A DNA stretch of 36,649 bases from an uncultured Pelagibacteraceae bacterium (GTDB lineage: Bacteria; Pseudomonadota; Alphaproteobacteria; Pelagibacterales; AG-422-B15), in assembly GCA_902604225.1 (NCBI GenBank), contig CACKXV010000007.1, positions 1 through 36,649 on the forward strand, read 5' to 3'. Numbering within the stretch: the first letter of the stretch is position 1; each line of letters opens with the position of its first letter. The notes beneath the pieces are model-generated. The model saw only the letters and a list, made by a program, of their open reading frames with translations. It did not search any database and was not told where the DNA came from. Of the stretch, positions 9,769 to 20,272 are shown piece by piece. The position numbers and the translations under genes are program-made.

Positions 9769-11285
9769 TTATTTTTCTCCAATATTTTATGCGCTAAGAA
9801 GAAATAAATAAAACAAAATATCAATAAGATCAATGATACTGAATATGCTTCATTCATTCTATAACTACCCATTAGTCTATATATTGTTTGCGTGAGGGTT
9901 GACAAGTTATTCGTCCCAAAAAAAGAGATTACGACCAAATCACTTGCAGACAATATTGAGGATACACAAAAGGCTGTAATTAATGATTTTTTTAGCCTGG
10001 GCAAGTCAATCGTTAGAAATCTGCTTAATCCATATAGATTTAAACTATTCGCTATATCATCATTTTCTTTTATCACTCGAAAAAATGAAGGTGCCAAATA
10101 ATTGTATGTGAATGGTAAAACAAAAAAAGAATTTAGAATAATTACAATAATAATATTTGGGAGATACATTAAATTTAATTTAAATAACAATATGTAGTAT
10201 CCGACAGCCATCACAGCTGGTGAAAAAATTATTAAACTATAAATTAGGGATTCAGATATTTTAGTCTTCTTATGTGTCAACACTAGTAGATTGTATACAA
10301 TAAATATAGAGGCGATACCTGAAAAAAAACAAATGATTAATGTATTGTAGATTGCCGCCCAAAGATATGTGGAAGTTAATATATATAATAATTCTTTATT
10401 TATTCCCTTTACAATTATGAATAAAATAGGTGAAAAAATAACTAATGTAATAAGCAATAAAATTAACAAACCAAAAAGATTGAGTAAAGTGAGATTAAAA
10501 TATGTTTTAATATGTCGTTTATCATCAATCAAAAAATTCTGACTTCTAAAGTTTTTAAAAAAAATAAAATAAATAGAAAAACAAATTATAAGTTGGAAAA
10601 AAAGTAAATTTAAAGCTGTATTAAAATTGTTTGAAAATACTACTGAGTAATAAATTGATACTTCTAGGGTAGAGTACTTAGGACCTCCTCCTAAAATTAA
10701 GACAGGAGTGAAACTTACAAAACAAATAAATGTTATCAAAACGAAGAGACTAGGAATATTTTTTTTGATAATTGGCCACTCTGATGCAATGAAAGAAGAC
10801 ATTTTTTTCAAGCCCATCTGTCTTGATAACATTTTTTCATTTGGGCTAATGTCATTTAATGATTGATAAATAATTCTGCTTACGAGTGGAGTATTTAAAA
10901 TTACGTGACCGATAAGAATTCCTGTAAGGCCATAAATTTCAAAATAATTTCCATAAAAAGAAAGAATTCCAAATATTGTTATTATTGTTGGAAGTACAAA
11001 TAATATTGACTGAGTTTGTGCAATAATTTTTACAAAATAGAAATTATTATATGTATTCAATAAAAAGGCTAAAAGAGAACCAACAACGATCGACAATAAA
11101 GCTGATAGTAATGATTGATATACGGTAAAAAAAATAATTGAGGATGTGTAATTAGAAAATTCAAAGCTTGCACTTATATTATATTGAGAAAAAATACCAA
11201 TTAAAGGAAGTAAAATTGCTAATGTCACGAATGTTAAGCACAGCCATGGAAATAAGTCTCTATAATTAAGAAGAAGCAACTTCAA
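9753..11285 (-). CDS. thiP: thiamine ABC transporter permease ThiP
   Basis: Two-module binding-protein-dependent permease (~510 aa) directly downstream of thiB and a TPP riboswitch; VSFTPVLILGGGPKYSTLEVSIYYSV is ThiP-like. Confidence 0.88.
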   Translation of the reverse strand: MKLLLLNYRDLFPWLCLTFVTLAILLPLIGIFSQYNISASFEFSNYTSSIIFFTVYQSLLSALLSIVVGSLLAFLLNTYNNFYFVKIIAQTQSILFVLPTIITIFGILSFYGNYFEIYGLTGILIGHVILNTPLVSRIIYQSLNDISPNEKMLSRQMGLKKMSSFIASEWPIIKKNIPSLFVLITFICFVSFTPVLILGGGPKYSTLEVSIYYSVVFSNNFNTALNLLFFQLIICFSIYFIFFKNFRSQNFLIDDKRHIKTYFNLTLLNLFGLLILLLITLVIFSPILFIIVKGINKELLYILTSTYLWAAIYNTLIICFFSGIASIFIVYNLLVLTHKKTKISESLIYSLIIFSPAVMAVGYYILLFKLNLMYLPNIIIVIILNSFFVLPFTYNYLAPSFFRVIKENDDIANSLNLYGLSRFLTIDLPRLKKSLITAFCVSSILSASDLVVISFFGTNNLSTLTQTIYRLMGSYRMNEAYSVSLILLIFCFIYFFLAHKILEKNKWNIH

Positions 11286-12165
11286 GCCATATTTTTATCA
11301 GAGGCTCGGCCTCTAAAAAATTATCATATTTAATCTCTTTTGGCTTCTTAAGCTCTCTCATTCTATCAGGAATGTTATTATCATTCTCTCTTGCAGGGTA
11401 CATGATATTCATCTGAGCAATTATTTTTTGAATGTTATCCCGCATCATAAATTCTATAAATTCTTTTCCAAGATTTTGTTTTTCTGAGTCAGGTCTTACA
11501 TAAACTATTTCTTTTGTTACTAAATGTCCGTCTGTAAATTCAATAGCTTTATATTTATATTCATCTTCATATTCTTGATGATAAAATGGTGAAGTACTGT
11601 AGCTCAAAACTAAGTCAGCTTTGCCTTCAAGAAAAATGCCATATGCCTCAGACCAACCAGGAGTATAAGTTAAAACATTATTGTTAAATTTTTTGAGTAT
11701 AGAAGAAAAGTTATCTGGATGAGTTAGTTTCATCCATCTTAATAAGCCTAATCCAACGGGACTGGTTCTGGGGTCTTGTACGACTATTTTTAAATTTTTA
11801 TGATTAATTAATTCTTCAAATGAATTAGGAATATCTTTTAAGGTTTCTTCATTATATATGAATGAAAAATAACCGTAATCATAAATATTCCAGTTCTCAG
11901 ATTTATAATCAAACTCATGCATTTCTACTCCTAGAATTACATCTTTGTCTTTTAAAAATATTTCATTGGCGAGCGTTCCCGCTTGGCTAGTTGAAACGTA
12001 TTGTACGTCACAGTTACAAATTTTTTCAAACTCTGTTTCAATTACAGGTCCAGGTCCCCATTCTGCAGAAAATGAGTCATAAGTACCTACAACTAACACT
12101 TCCTTTGCAGAAATAGAACTAATCGTTATTAAGATAAAAATTATTGATAATATTTTAGTTTTCAT
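11266..12165 (-). CDS. thiB: thiamine ABC transporter substrate-binding protein ThiB (TbpA)
   Basis: Signal peptide; VVGTYDSFSAEWGPGPVIETEFEKICNCDVQYV, VQDPRTSPVGLGLLRWM, TPGWSEAYGIFLEGKADLVLSYSTSPFYH are ThiB signatures. Confidence 0.94.
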   Translation of the reverse strand: MKTKILSIIFILITISSISAKEVLVVGTYDSFSAEWGPGPVIETEFEKICNCDVQYVSTSQAGTLANEIFLKDKDVILGVEMHEFDYKSENWNIYDYGYFSFIYNEETLKDIPNSFEELINHKNLKIVVQDPRTSPVGLGLLRWMKLTHPDNFSSILKKFNNNVLTYTPGWSEAYGIFLEGKADLVLSYSTSPFYHQEYEDEYKYKAIEFTDGHLVTKEIVYVRPDSEKQNLGKEFIEFMMRDNIQKIIAQMNIMYPARENDNNIPDRMRELKKPKEIKYDNFLEAEPLIKIWLEVASS

Positions 12166-12168
12166 ATT

Positions 12169-12242
12169 GCCTCCGCTAGCATTATCTAGATCAGGTTATG
12201 GGTCGTTTCAAAAGAAACCTCTCAGCAATTGCTCCCCGTTAA
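12169..12242 (-). promoter_or_regulatory. TPP riboswitch (THI element) controlling thiB
   Basis: Reverse complement reads aacggggagcaattgCTGAGAggtttcttttgaaacgACCCataACCTGATCTAGATAATGCTAGCGgAGG, matching the THI-box core, immediately 5' of thiB. Confidence 0.95.
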
Positions 12243-12292
12243 TAAATCAACTATACATTGAAAACATATTCAATTTCAAATAATTTTTTTAA

Positions 12293-12727
12293 ATGCAATT
12301 TAATATTTTAAAAGAGCAGTCTAATTTTATAAAGGATAAGGATCCAGGACCTTTTTCTAAAAATAATGGTTTCATTTATAATTTAGAATTGGATGGTTAT
12401 TACTATAAAGGATTCAGAGTTGAGGAAGTAAATTGTAATAAGGCTGGAATTGCTCATGGAGGTACTTTAATAGCATTTGCTGATGGCATAATGGGCTATA
12501 CTGCATGGAAAAAAGACTCGTTTCCTTGTTTAACTGCGAAATTAAATGCCAATTATGTTGGCCCTGCTCCAAAGGGTTCATGGGTTTATGGATTTGCTGA
12601 AGTTACTAGAGAAACAAAATCTATATTATTTATGAAATGCTCTCTTTATATTAATAATAACGTAATATTCACTGCAGATGGTATTTTTAAAATATTAAGA
12701 AATAGGGGTAAAAAGGACCCGTCATAA
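12293..12727 (+). CDS. hotdog-fold thioesterase (PaaI-like)
   Basis: GIAHGGTLIAFADGIMGYTAW and LTAKLNANYVGPAPKGSWV resemble PaaI/4HBT proteins. Confidence 0.8.
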   Translation: MQFNILKEQSNFIKDKDPGPFSKNNGFIYNLELDGYYYKGFRVEEVNCNKAGIAHGGTLIAFADGIMGYTAWKKDSFPCLTAKLNANYVGPAPKGSWVYGFAEVTRETKSILFMKCSLYINNNVIFTADGIFKILRNRGKKDPS

Positions 12728-12730
12728 TAA

Positions 12731-13678
12731 ATGGAATTTAATAAGGAAAAATTTAGAAAAATTATTAATAAAGACATCGAGATAAACACTTACGTTGATG
12801 GAAGTGGTCCACTTGTCATCATGGTTCATGGCTGGCCAGAGTCATGGTACTCATGGCGACACCAAATAAATTATTTAGTTGAAAATGGTTTTAGTGTAGC
12901 TGTTCCAGACATGCGTGGTTACGGCTTGAGCTCTAAGCCACATGAAATTGAGTCTTATAATATCATGGAGCTGACTTCTGATGTTATAGCAATTGCAGAT
13001 ACTTTAGGAAAAGATACTTTTAATTTAATCGGACATGATTGGGGAGCGCCAGTTGTTTGGAATACATCATTATATCATGCTGATAGAGTAGATAAGGTTT
13101 GTGGTATGAGTGTGCCTCATCAAGTATCTAAAATGCCACCGATAGAAACAATGAAATTTTTATTTAAAGATGTTTTTTTTTATATGCTTTATTTTCAAAA
13201 AGAAGGCTTAGTTGAAAAAGAACTTGAGAAGGATATGAGAAAATCTTTGTTAGCGATATATAGTTCTATTTCTTCTAATGGTGAAAAAATGGAAACATTT
13301 GAGCCCAAACCATTTGAAAAAGAAATGACTTTTCTTAAATCAATGGGTGAGCATACTGAGATTCCACATTTCTTAAACAAAGATGACTTTGATTACTATT
13401 TAAATGAGTTTACTAGGGGTGGCATGAGAGGCCCCATTAATTGGTACCGCAATATTGATCGAAATTGGGAAATGACTAAAGATACTCATGAGAAGAAGAT
13501 TTCCCCTCTTTCCTGTTTTATAGTTGGAGAAGATGACCCAGTAGCCAAATGGACACTTATAAACCCGAGTCTTCACGAAAATTTAGTATCAAGTCATACT
13601 ATTAAGTCTGCGGGACATTGGGTACAGCAGGAGAAGCCAGAAGAGGTAAATAAACTACTTCTAGATTTCTTTAAATAG
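12731..13678 (+). CDS. alpha/beta hydrolase, epoxide hydrolase-like
   Basis: HGWPESWYSWRHQINYL, PDMRGYGLSSKP, LIGHDWGAPVVWNTSL (nucleophile Asp), C-terminal SAGHWVQQEKPEEVN. Confidence 0.88.
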   Translation: MEFNKEKFRKIINKDIEINTYVDGSGPLVIMVHGWPESWYSWRHQINYLVENGFSVAVPDMRGYGLSSKPHEIESYNIMELTSDVIAIADTLGKDTFNLIGHDWGAPVVWNTSLYHADRVDKVCGMSVPHQVSKMPPIETMKFLFKDVFFYMLYFQKEGLVEKELEKDMRKSLLAIYSSISSNGEKMETFEPKPFEKEMTFLKSMGEHTEIPHFLNKDDFDYYLNEFTRGGMRGPINWYRNIDRNWEMTKDTHEKKISPLSCFIVGEDDPVAKWTLINPSLHENLVSSHTIKSAGHWVQQEKPEEVNKLLLDFFK

Positions 13679-13719
13679 ATTGAAGAATTAAAGGTTTTTA
13701 TATACATTCTGCATCACTT

Positions 13720-13796
<77 letters not shown>

Positions 13797-13803
13797 AAAA
13801 AAT

Positions 13804-14841
13804 ATGAGCACACCATCTGAATCATTATTTTATATGCCGCCTGAATGGCATCCACATGAATGTTGTTGGATGCAGTGGCCAACGGAATCTTTTCCGACAA
13901 ATGCAACGCCTTCATGGTCTCATTTTGATTTAGATAAGGGACGTATTGCATGGGCCAATGTTGCTAATTCAATTAGTAAATTTGAAAAATTATTAATGAT
14001 TGTTAATCCAAGTGATCTTAAAAGTGCGACAAAATTATTGAATAGCAATATTGAAATCTTAGAGCTACCAATAAATGATGCGTGGTGCAGAGATTCAGGG
14101 GCCATTTTTTTACTAAATGAAAAAAATCAGTTAGGTGGAGTTGACTCTGATTTTAATTGTTGGGGATATAAAGAAAATTATGAACTTGATGATAAAGTCG
14201 CAAAATTCATGATCGATCATTCAAATTCAAAATATTTTAAAAATAATATGGTTCTGGAGGGAGGCTCCATACATGTGAATGGAAAAGGTACTTTAATTAC
14301 AACAGAGCAATGCTTATTAAATAAAAATAGAAACCCAAATCTGTCAAAAGATCAAATCGAAAGTAATTTAAAAAACTATTTTGGAATAGATAATATTATT
14401 TGGTTAAAGCATGGTACTGATGAAGGTACAGACGGCCACATAGATAACGTAGCCTGCTTTTCCAACAGCGATACTATTTTAACCATGACATGCAATGACA
14501 AGAATGATTCATATTATGATCTTTTGTCAGAAAATTTAGACATATTAAAAACTTCAAAAGATCAAAATGGAAAGCCGTTCAATATTATTGAATTAGAAAT
14601 GTCAAATAAGAGAATTATACCCGATGATGATGAACCAAGTTCTTATATTAATTTTTATATCGCTAATGATGCAATAATATTTCCGATTTTTGGAGATAAA
14701 GAGGCTGATGAAAATGCAGAAAAGGTTATTAAATCACAGTTTCCCAACAGACAGATTGTATGTCTTGATGGTCGTGATATATTGCTGGGTGGCGGAAACA
14801 TCCACTGTATTACACAGCAGCAACCAAGGAGTGTGAAATGA
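13804..14841 (+). CDS. aguA: agmatine deiminase
   Basis: [70 protein letters not shown]. The track start at 13753 lies in tRNA-Pro, so ATG 13804 is used. Confidence 0.94.
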   Translation: MSTPSESLFYMPPEWHPHECCWMQWPTESFPTNATPSWSHFDLDKGRIAWANVANSISKFEKLLMIVNPSDLKSATKLLNSNIEILELPINDAWCRDSGAIFLLNEKNQLGGVDSDFNCWGYKENYELDDKVAKFMIDHSNSKYFKNNMVLEGGSIHVNGKGTLITTEQCLLNKNRNPNLSKDQIESNLKNYFGIDNIIWLKHGTDEGTDGHIDNVACFSNSDTILTMTCNDKNDSYYDLLSENLDILKTSKDQNGKPFNIIELEMSNKRIIPDDDEPSSYINFYIANDAIIFPIFGDKEADENAEKVIKSQFPNRQIVCLDGRDILLGGGNIHCITQQQPRSVK

Positions 14842-15710
14842 AAGAAGTAACTTTAGCAGCAACTCAAATGACTTGTTCAAAAAACAATTCAGAAAATGTT
14901 GATAAAGCTGAAAACATAATAAGGAAAGCAGCTGGTATGGGAGCGCAGATTATACTCATTCAAGAGTTATTTGAGTCAACTTACTTCTGCATGGATCAAA
15001 AAGATGAATTATTTGGACTATCAAAACCATTTGAAAATCACCCCACATTAGAAAAGATGTCGAAATTAGCATCTGAACTTAAAGTGGTTCTCCCAGTTAG
15101 TTTTTTTGAAAAAGCAAATAGAGCACATTACAATGCAATAGCGGTCATCAATGCTGATGGCAATATATTAGGAAAATATAGAAAATCTCATATACCCGAT
15201 GGTCCTGGATATCAGGAGAAGTTTTATTTTAATCCCGGAGATACAGGATTTAAGGTATGGGATACAGCTTACGCAAAAATAGGAATTGGAATTTGTTGGG
15301 ATCAATGGTTTCCTGAAGCTGCAAGAATAATGGCTTTGAAAGGGGCAGAAGTTCTACTTTATCCAACAGCTATAGGTGGTGAACCAGAAGATGATGGGTT
15401 TGATAGTTCAGATATGTGGCAAAGAGCAATGATTGGCCACTCTGCAGCAAATCAAATTCCAGTAGTTGCATCTAATAGAATTGGAACAGAGCAAGGTGAA
15501 GAAATATCAAATTACTTCTATGGAAGATCATTTATCACTAATCATGTTGGAGATAAGATTGCTGAGGCAGGCAGAGAAAAAGAAGAAGTATTAATAGGAA
15601 AAGTAAATCTAGATGAAGCTGAAAACTTACGAAATGTATGGGGCGTATACAGAGACAGACGTACAGATTTGTACAGCGACCTACTTAAATTAGATGGTTC
15701 AGCAAATTAA
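14838..15710 (+). CDS. aguB: N-carbamoylputrescine amidase
   Basis: Nitrilase fold: QELFESTYFCMDQ, YRKSHIPDGPGYQEKFYFNPGDTGF, GIGICWDQWFPEAARIMALKGAEVLLYPTAIGGEP; ATGA overlap with aguA. Confidence 0.95.
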   Translation: MKEVTLAATQMTCSKNNSENVDKAENIIRKAAGMGAQIILIQELFESTYFCMDQKDELFGLSKPFENHPTLEKMSKLASELKVVLPVSFFEKANRAHYNAIAVINADGNILGKYRKSHIPDGPGYQEKFYFNPGDTGFKVWDTAYAKIGIGICWDQWFPEAARIMALKGAEVLLYPTAIGGEPEDDGFDSSDMWQRAMIGHSAANQIPVVASNRIGTEQGEEISNYFYGRSFITNHVGDKIAEAGREKEEVLIGKVNLDEAENLRNVWGVYRDRRTDLYSDLLKLDGSAN

Positions 15711-15712
15711 TC

Positions 15713-15991
15713 ATGAAGGCAAAAATATATAAGCCCTCCAAAACTGCTATGCAGTCAGGAAGATCAAAATTTAATAAATGGGTATTAAAAATCTCTGATA
15801 ATAAAAATCAAATCAGAGATACAATGATGGGTTGGAATGGTGGTAGCAATACATCATCTCAAATTCAATTAAATTTTAAATCAAAAGAAGACGCTATTCA
15901 TTACGCTAAGTCAAATAATATAGATTATGAAGTTCTTGAAACCTCTGTGAGGAAAGTTATAAGTAAATCCTACGCAGATAATTTTAAATGA
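15713..15991 (+). CDS. ETC complex I subunit, NDUFS4-like accessory protein
   Basis: KAKIYKPSKTAMQSGRSKFNKWVLKI, MMGWNGGSNTSSQIQLNFKSKEDAIHYAKSNNIDYEV. Confidence 0.88.
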   Translation: MKAKIYKPSKTAMQSGRSKFNKWVLKISDNKNQIRDTMMGWNGGSNTSSQIQLNFKSKEDAIHYAKSNNIDYEVLETSVRKVISKSYADNFK

Positions 15992-16068
15992 GCGCCCGTA
16001 GCTCAGCTGGATAGAGCAACAGCCTTCTAAGCTGTGGGTCAGAGGTTCGAATCCTCTCGGGCGCGCCA
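15992..16068 (+). tRNA. tRNA-Arg (anticodon TCT), CCA encoded
   Basis: gcgcccg...cgggcgc acceptor, anticodon arm acagc-ctTCTaa-gctgt, T-loop ggttcgaatcc, 3' GCCA; starts on the base after the preceding stop codon. Confidence 0.95.
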
Positions 16069-16078
16069 AATTATAAAA

Positions 16079-16735
16079 ATGAAAAAAATACTTTTATTAT
16101 CTTTAATTATTTTTAGCATTTTACATTCTCAGATCATGGCAGAGAGTGTATACGATCTTCTAATTTCAGGAGAAAGAGAAAAAGGAATTGGAATTTTAAG
16201 AGATCTTGCAGAAAACGAAAACAATAAAGATGCGATGTATGTTCTGGGTTTGCTTTATAATGATGCATCAAGCATAAGATTATGCAGTATAGATGATTTT
16301 TGTTTAGGAAAAAATTTTTCGAACTATAAAAAAGCAAGAAAAATATTTACTCAACTTTATCAAAATTATAATGATCCACGAGCTGCATACGCGCTGGGCG
16401 AGTATTATGATGACCATTGGTATTTTAGCAGTGATTATAAAAAAGCATTTAAATATTATCTATTTTCTGCTGAACACGGAGTACCTGAAGCTCAATTTAA
16501 TGTTGCCAATATGTACGAACATGGCGACGGAGTTAAAAAAGATCTTACGCAATCTGTTCGCTGGTATTTACAGTGCAATACTACTTCCTTATGTGGAGCT
16601 GGAGTAGATGGTATTGATGATTTAATTGATCAACTAACCGGAGAACAATACGAATTGGCTAAATCCTTGGTTGTAAATGACATGAATGAAGTTGATATTA
16701 GAATTACTACTGCACGACAAGTAGTATCCAAATAA
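16079..16735 (+). CDS. secreted Sel1-like (TPR-type) repeat protein
   Basis: Signal peptide MKKILLLSLIIFSILHSQIMA; Sel1-like AAYALGEYYDDHWYFSSDYKKAFKYYLFSAEHGVPEAQFNVANMYEHGDGVKKDLTQSVRWYLQ. The track start at 16034 lies in tRNA-Arg. Confidence 0.8.
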   Translation: MKKILLLSLIIFSILHSQIMAESVYDLLISGEREKGIGILRDLAENENNKDAMYVLGLLYNDASSIRLCSIDDFCLGKNFSNYKKARKIFTQLYQNYNDPRAAYALGEYYDDHWYFSSDYKKAFKYYLFSAEHGVPEAQFNVANMYEHGDGVKKDLTQSVRWYLQCNTTSLCGAGVDGIDDLIDQLTGEQYELAKSLVVNDMNEVDIRITTARQVVSK

Positions 16736-16868
16736 AGATTACACACTATATGTAGAAAAAATACTTTTAAAACTTCTCATGCATTTTTTTATTTAGATTC
16801 CTTCTTGATCTATGATTATAATTTATTCATAAGTTTAATTAATTAATTAAAAAAAGGATTAATCATTT

Positions 16869-17894
16869 ATGAATAATATAAAAAATGCGATTCTTGGATT
16901 ACTTTGCTCAGTATTGATAGTACCAGCTGCTTATGCAGGCACTCTTGACACTGTTAAAGACCAAGGATTTTTCAACTGTGGTGTGAGCCAGGGAGTTCCT
17001 GGATTCTCTAACCCAGACGAAAATGGCAACTGGAGTGGTATTGATGTAGACGTATGTCGTGCAGTTTCAGCAGCTATATTTGGTGATGCGGACAAAGTAA
17101 AATATGTCCCTTTAACTGCTAAAGAGAGATTCACTGCACTTCAAGCGGGTGAAATTGATGTATTGTCAAGAAACACAACTTGGACTTTGTCACGTGATGC
17201 TCAAATTGGTTTAGAATTTGCTGGTGTTAACTTCTATGATGGACAAGGCTTCATGGTCAGAAAAGACTCAGGAATTACAAGTGCTATGGAATTAGACGGT
17301 GCAAGTGTTTGTACTAACCTTGGTACTACTACTGAGTTAAACATGGCAGACTTTTTCAGAGCTAACAGCATGGCATATGAGCCAGTTGTTTTTGAAAAAG
17401 CAGACGAAGTTGTAAATGCTTATGATGAAGGAAGATGTGATACTTATACAACTGATAAATCTGGTTTAGCAGCACAAAGAACAAAGCTTGCTGATCCTGA
17501 TGCGCACGTTGTATTACCTGAAACAATTTCTAAAGAGCCTTTAGGACCTGTTGTTAGAGAAGGTGATGGTGATTGGGCTGACGTTGTAAGATGGTCTTTA
17601 AATGCAATGATTGAAGCAGAAGAATTTGGTTTAACAAATTCAAATGTTAAGACAACTTGTGCTATGACTTCTAACCCTGTGGTTGCAAGACTATGTGGTA
17701 AAGAGGGTGGTACAGGTGCTGGCCTAAACTTAGGTGACAGTTGGTCTTATGACATTGTTTCACTCGTTGGCAACTATGGTGATGTCTACGAGAAACATGT
17801 AGGAGAGAATACTCCAGTGGGTCTTGCGAGAGCAGGTTCACCGAACGCTTCTTATAAAAATGGTGGAGTTTTATACGCACCTCCAGCAAGATAA
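16869..17894 (+). CDS. aapJ: general L-amino-acid ABC transporter, substrate-binding protein
   Basis: GTLDTVKDQGFFNCGVSQGVPGFSNPDENGNWSGIDVDVCRAVSAAIFGD, LSRNTTWTLSRDAQIGLEF, YTTDKSGLAAQR, typical AapJ. Confidence 0.96.
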   Translation: MNNIKNAILGLLCSVLIVPAAYAGTLDTVKDQGFFNCGVSQGVPGFSNPDENGNWSGIDVDVCRAVSAAIFGDADKVKYVPLTAKERFTALQAGEIDVLSRNTTWTLSRDAQIGLEFAGVNFYDGQGFMVRKDSGITSAMELDGASVCTNLGTTTELNMADFFRANSMAYEPVVFEKADEVVNAYDEGRCDTYTTDKSGLAAQRTKLADPDAHVVLPETISKEPLGPVVREGDGDWADVVRWSLNAMIEAEEFGLTNSNVKTTCAMTSNPVVARLCGKEGGTGAGLNLGDSWSYDIVSLVGNYGDVYEKHVGENTPVGLARAGSPNASYKNGGVLYAPPAR

Positions 17895-17936
17895 TTTGCT
17901 TCAACTTTATAAGTAAGATTACTTTAAGTTAAGAAG

Positions 17937-17967
17937 GGAAGGTCATTAATTTGGCCTTCCTTTTTTT
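17937..17967 (+). terminator. intrinsic terminator / attenuator between aapJ and aapQ
   Basis: ggaaggtc-attaattt-ggccttcc hairpin (8 bp with one G-T) followed by ttttttt. Confidence 0.85.
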
Positions 17968-18016
17968 ATGTGATTTAAGTCTAAATATTGTAGTATATAT
18001 CTAAACTAAGATACTT

Positions 18017-19186
18017 ATGAGGCCTTCCAAATTTTCAAATTTCATCTTCAATAGGAATGTTCAAGGAACATTCTATCAAGCAATTACTCTATCATTAGTA
18101 ATCCTTGGTGTTTATTATATTGTTCAAAATACTGCTGAGAATATGATGGCGCGTGGTTTGGCCAGCGGTTTTCATTTCCTAGGGGTAGAGTCTCAATTTG
18201 ACATTGGAATGACTCTTATAGAATACTCTCCAACCTCAACTTACTTTGATGCATTTATTGTAGGTCTATTAAATACATTACTTGTAGCAGGTATTGGAAT
18301 ATTTTTTGCAACAATTGTTGGTTTCGCATTTGGCATTATGCGGTTATCTTCAAATTGGCTTATTGCAAAGATTGCAGAGACGTATATTGAAGTAATAAGA
18401 AATATCCCTCTCTTGCTTCAAATATTCTTTTGGTATTTTGCAGTTCTCAGAGCCTTACCCAAGCCAAAAGAAAGTATAGAATTTATGGATTCTATTTTTC
18501 TAAATAACAGAGGTTTATTTTTACCCGATCCAAACTTTAGTGAAGGCTCTTCAGTAATTTTTTATTTGTTCTGGATAACTATCGTTATTTCTATTTTCAT
18601 TTTTATCTGGTCAAAACGAAGGCAAAATAGGACTGGAATTACATTCCCAGCGTTTTATGTATCGGCAGCTTTAATAGTTGGAGTATTTTTTGCGTCTCTG
18701 GCAGCAACTGGCTTTCCTGTATCTTTTGAGATTCCAGAACTTAAAGGCTTTAATTTTAAAGGTGGTATGAAATTAATACCTGAGCTTGTGGCCTTAACTT
18801 TTGCTCTTTCAATGTATACTGCAGCATTTATTGCTGAGGTTGTGAGAGCTGGTATTATGGCTGTTTCTAAGGGTCAAACTGAAGCCGCAAGATCAGTGGG
18901 ACTAAAAGAAGGCTTAGTTTTGAGACTAATAATAATACCACAGGCTCTGAGAGTTATTGTTCCACCATTAACAAATCAGTATTTAAATCTGACTAAAAAT
19001 TCTTCACTTGCAGCCGCAATTGCCTATCCAGACCTAGTTTTAGTTTTCGCAGGAACTGCCCTGATGCAAACTGGCCAAGCCATAGAAATTATAGGGATGG
19101 TAATGGGGGTTTATTTATTTCTCAGTCTCTTTACTTCAATCCTAATGAATCTTTTCAATCTTACCATGAAAGTAGGTGAACGATAG
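18017..19186 (+). CDS. aapQ: general L-amino-acid ABC transporter permease
   Basis: His/Glu/Gln/Arg/opine permease family; ETYIEVIRNIPLLLQIFFWYFAVL, FIAEVVRAGIMAVSKGQTEAARSVGLKEG, directly after aapJ. Confidence 0.94.
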   Translation: MRPSKFSNFIFNRNVQGTFYQAITLSLVILGVYYIVQNTAENMMARGLASGFHFLGVESQFDIGMTLIEYSPTSTYFDAFIVGLLNTLLVAGIGIFFATIVGFAFGIMRLSSNWLIAKIAETYIEVIRNIPLLLQIFFWYFAVLRALPKPKESIEFMDSIFLNNRGLFLPDPNFSEGSSVIFYLFWITIVISIFIFIWSKRRQNRTGITFPAFYVSAALIVGVFFASLAATGFPVSFEIPELKGFNFKGGMKLIPELVALTFALSMYTAAFIAEVVRAGIMAVSKGQTEAARSVGLKEGLVLRLIIIPQALRVIVPPLTNQYLNLTKNSSLAAAIAYPDLVLVFAGTALMQTGQAIEIIGMVMGVYLFLSLFTSILMNLFNLTMKVGER

Positions 19187-20268
19187 TGTCGGAAATAAAT
19201 AAGAATATTACGCCTCCAGTTATTGAGATCGGGATTCTAGGTTGGCTAAGAAAAAATCTTTTTTCTACTTGGTACAATACTATTTTGACCTTGATTGGTT
19301 TATATTTTATTTACTTAATAATTCCACCACTTCTTTCTTGGATATTTTTTGATGCAACGTTTTCAGGCACGACACGAGAGGACTGCACAAGCAGTGGGGC
19401 ATGCTGGGTATTCATTAAACAAAATATGAAGCTAATTATCTATGGATTATATCCTTCAGATGAACTATGGAGAATAAATATTGCTTACTTTCTGCTTACT
19501 GTGAGTATAATTTATCTACTTATACCTAACCTGAAATATAAAGGCATTGTTGGGGTATTTCTTCTTTTCGTTTTTCCCATCATTTGTATTTTTCTTTTTT
19601 CAGGAGGCTTAGGTCTTGAAAATGTTGAGACTAGACTTTGGGGAGGTCTTTTTCTTACCCTTGTAATTGCAGGTGTTGGAATTGTATTATCTTTGCCAAT
19701 AGGAATTATGTTGGCCTTAGGAAGAAGATCCAAGTTGCCAGTTGTTTCTTTGCTTTCAACAATTTTTATAGAAATATGGAGAGGAGTTCCTCTAATTACC
19801 GTATTATTTATGGCATCAAATATGTTTCCACTTTTTATGCCGGAAGGTGTTAACTTTGACAAATTAATAAGAGCTCTTATAGGAGTAATGTTTTTTTCAG
19901 CTGCTTATCTAGCTGAAGTTGTAAGGGGTGGATTGCAAGCAATGCCTAAAGGACAATATGAGGCATCTCAGGCCGCAGGGTTAACTTATTGGAAAATGAT
20001 GGCTTTAATTATTCTTCCGCAATCACTGAAGGTGGTTATTCCAGCTATTATTGGTAGCTTTATTGCATTATTTAAGGATACAACTCTGGTATTAATCATA
20101 GGCTTGTTTGATTTTTTAGGTATTATTCAATTTGTGGGAACCAATCCTGATTGGCTTGGATTTTCTCATGAGGGATATGTTTTTGCAGCAGCTATTTTTT
20201 GGGTTTTTTGTTTTGGAATGAGCAGATATAGTCAAAGACTTGAAAAGAAATTAGACACAGGACATTAA
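19186..20268 (+). CDS. aapM: general L-amino-acid ABC transporter permease (GTG start)
   Basis: [66 protein letters not shown]. Confidence 0.94.
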   Translation: MSEINKNITPPVIEIGILGWLRKNLFSTWYNTILTLIGLYFIYLIIPPLLSWIFFDATFSGTTREDCTSSGACWVFIKQNMKLIIYGLYPSDELWRINIAYFLLTVSIIYLLIPNLKYKGIVGVFLLFVFPIICIFLFSGGLGLENVETRLWGGLFLTLVIAGVGIVLSLPIGIMLALGRRSKLPVVSLLSTIFIEIWRGVPLITVLFMASNMFPLFMPEGVNFDKLIRALIGVMFFSAAYLAEVVRGGLQAMPKGQYEASQAAGLTYWKMMALIILPQSLKVVIPAIIGSFIALFKDTTLVLIIGLFDFLGIIQFVGTNPDWLGFSHEGYVFAAAIFWVFCFGMSRYSQRLEKKLDTGH

Positions 20269-20272
20269 AAAT

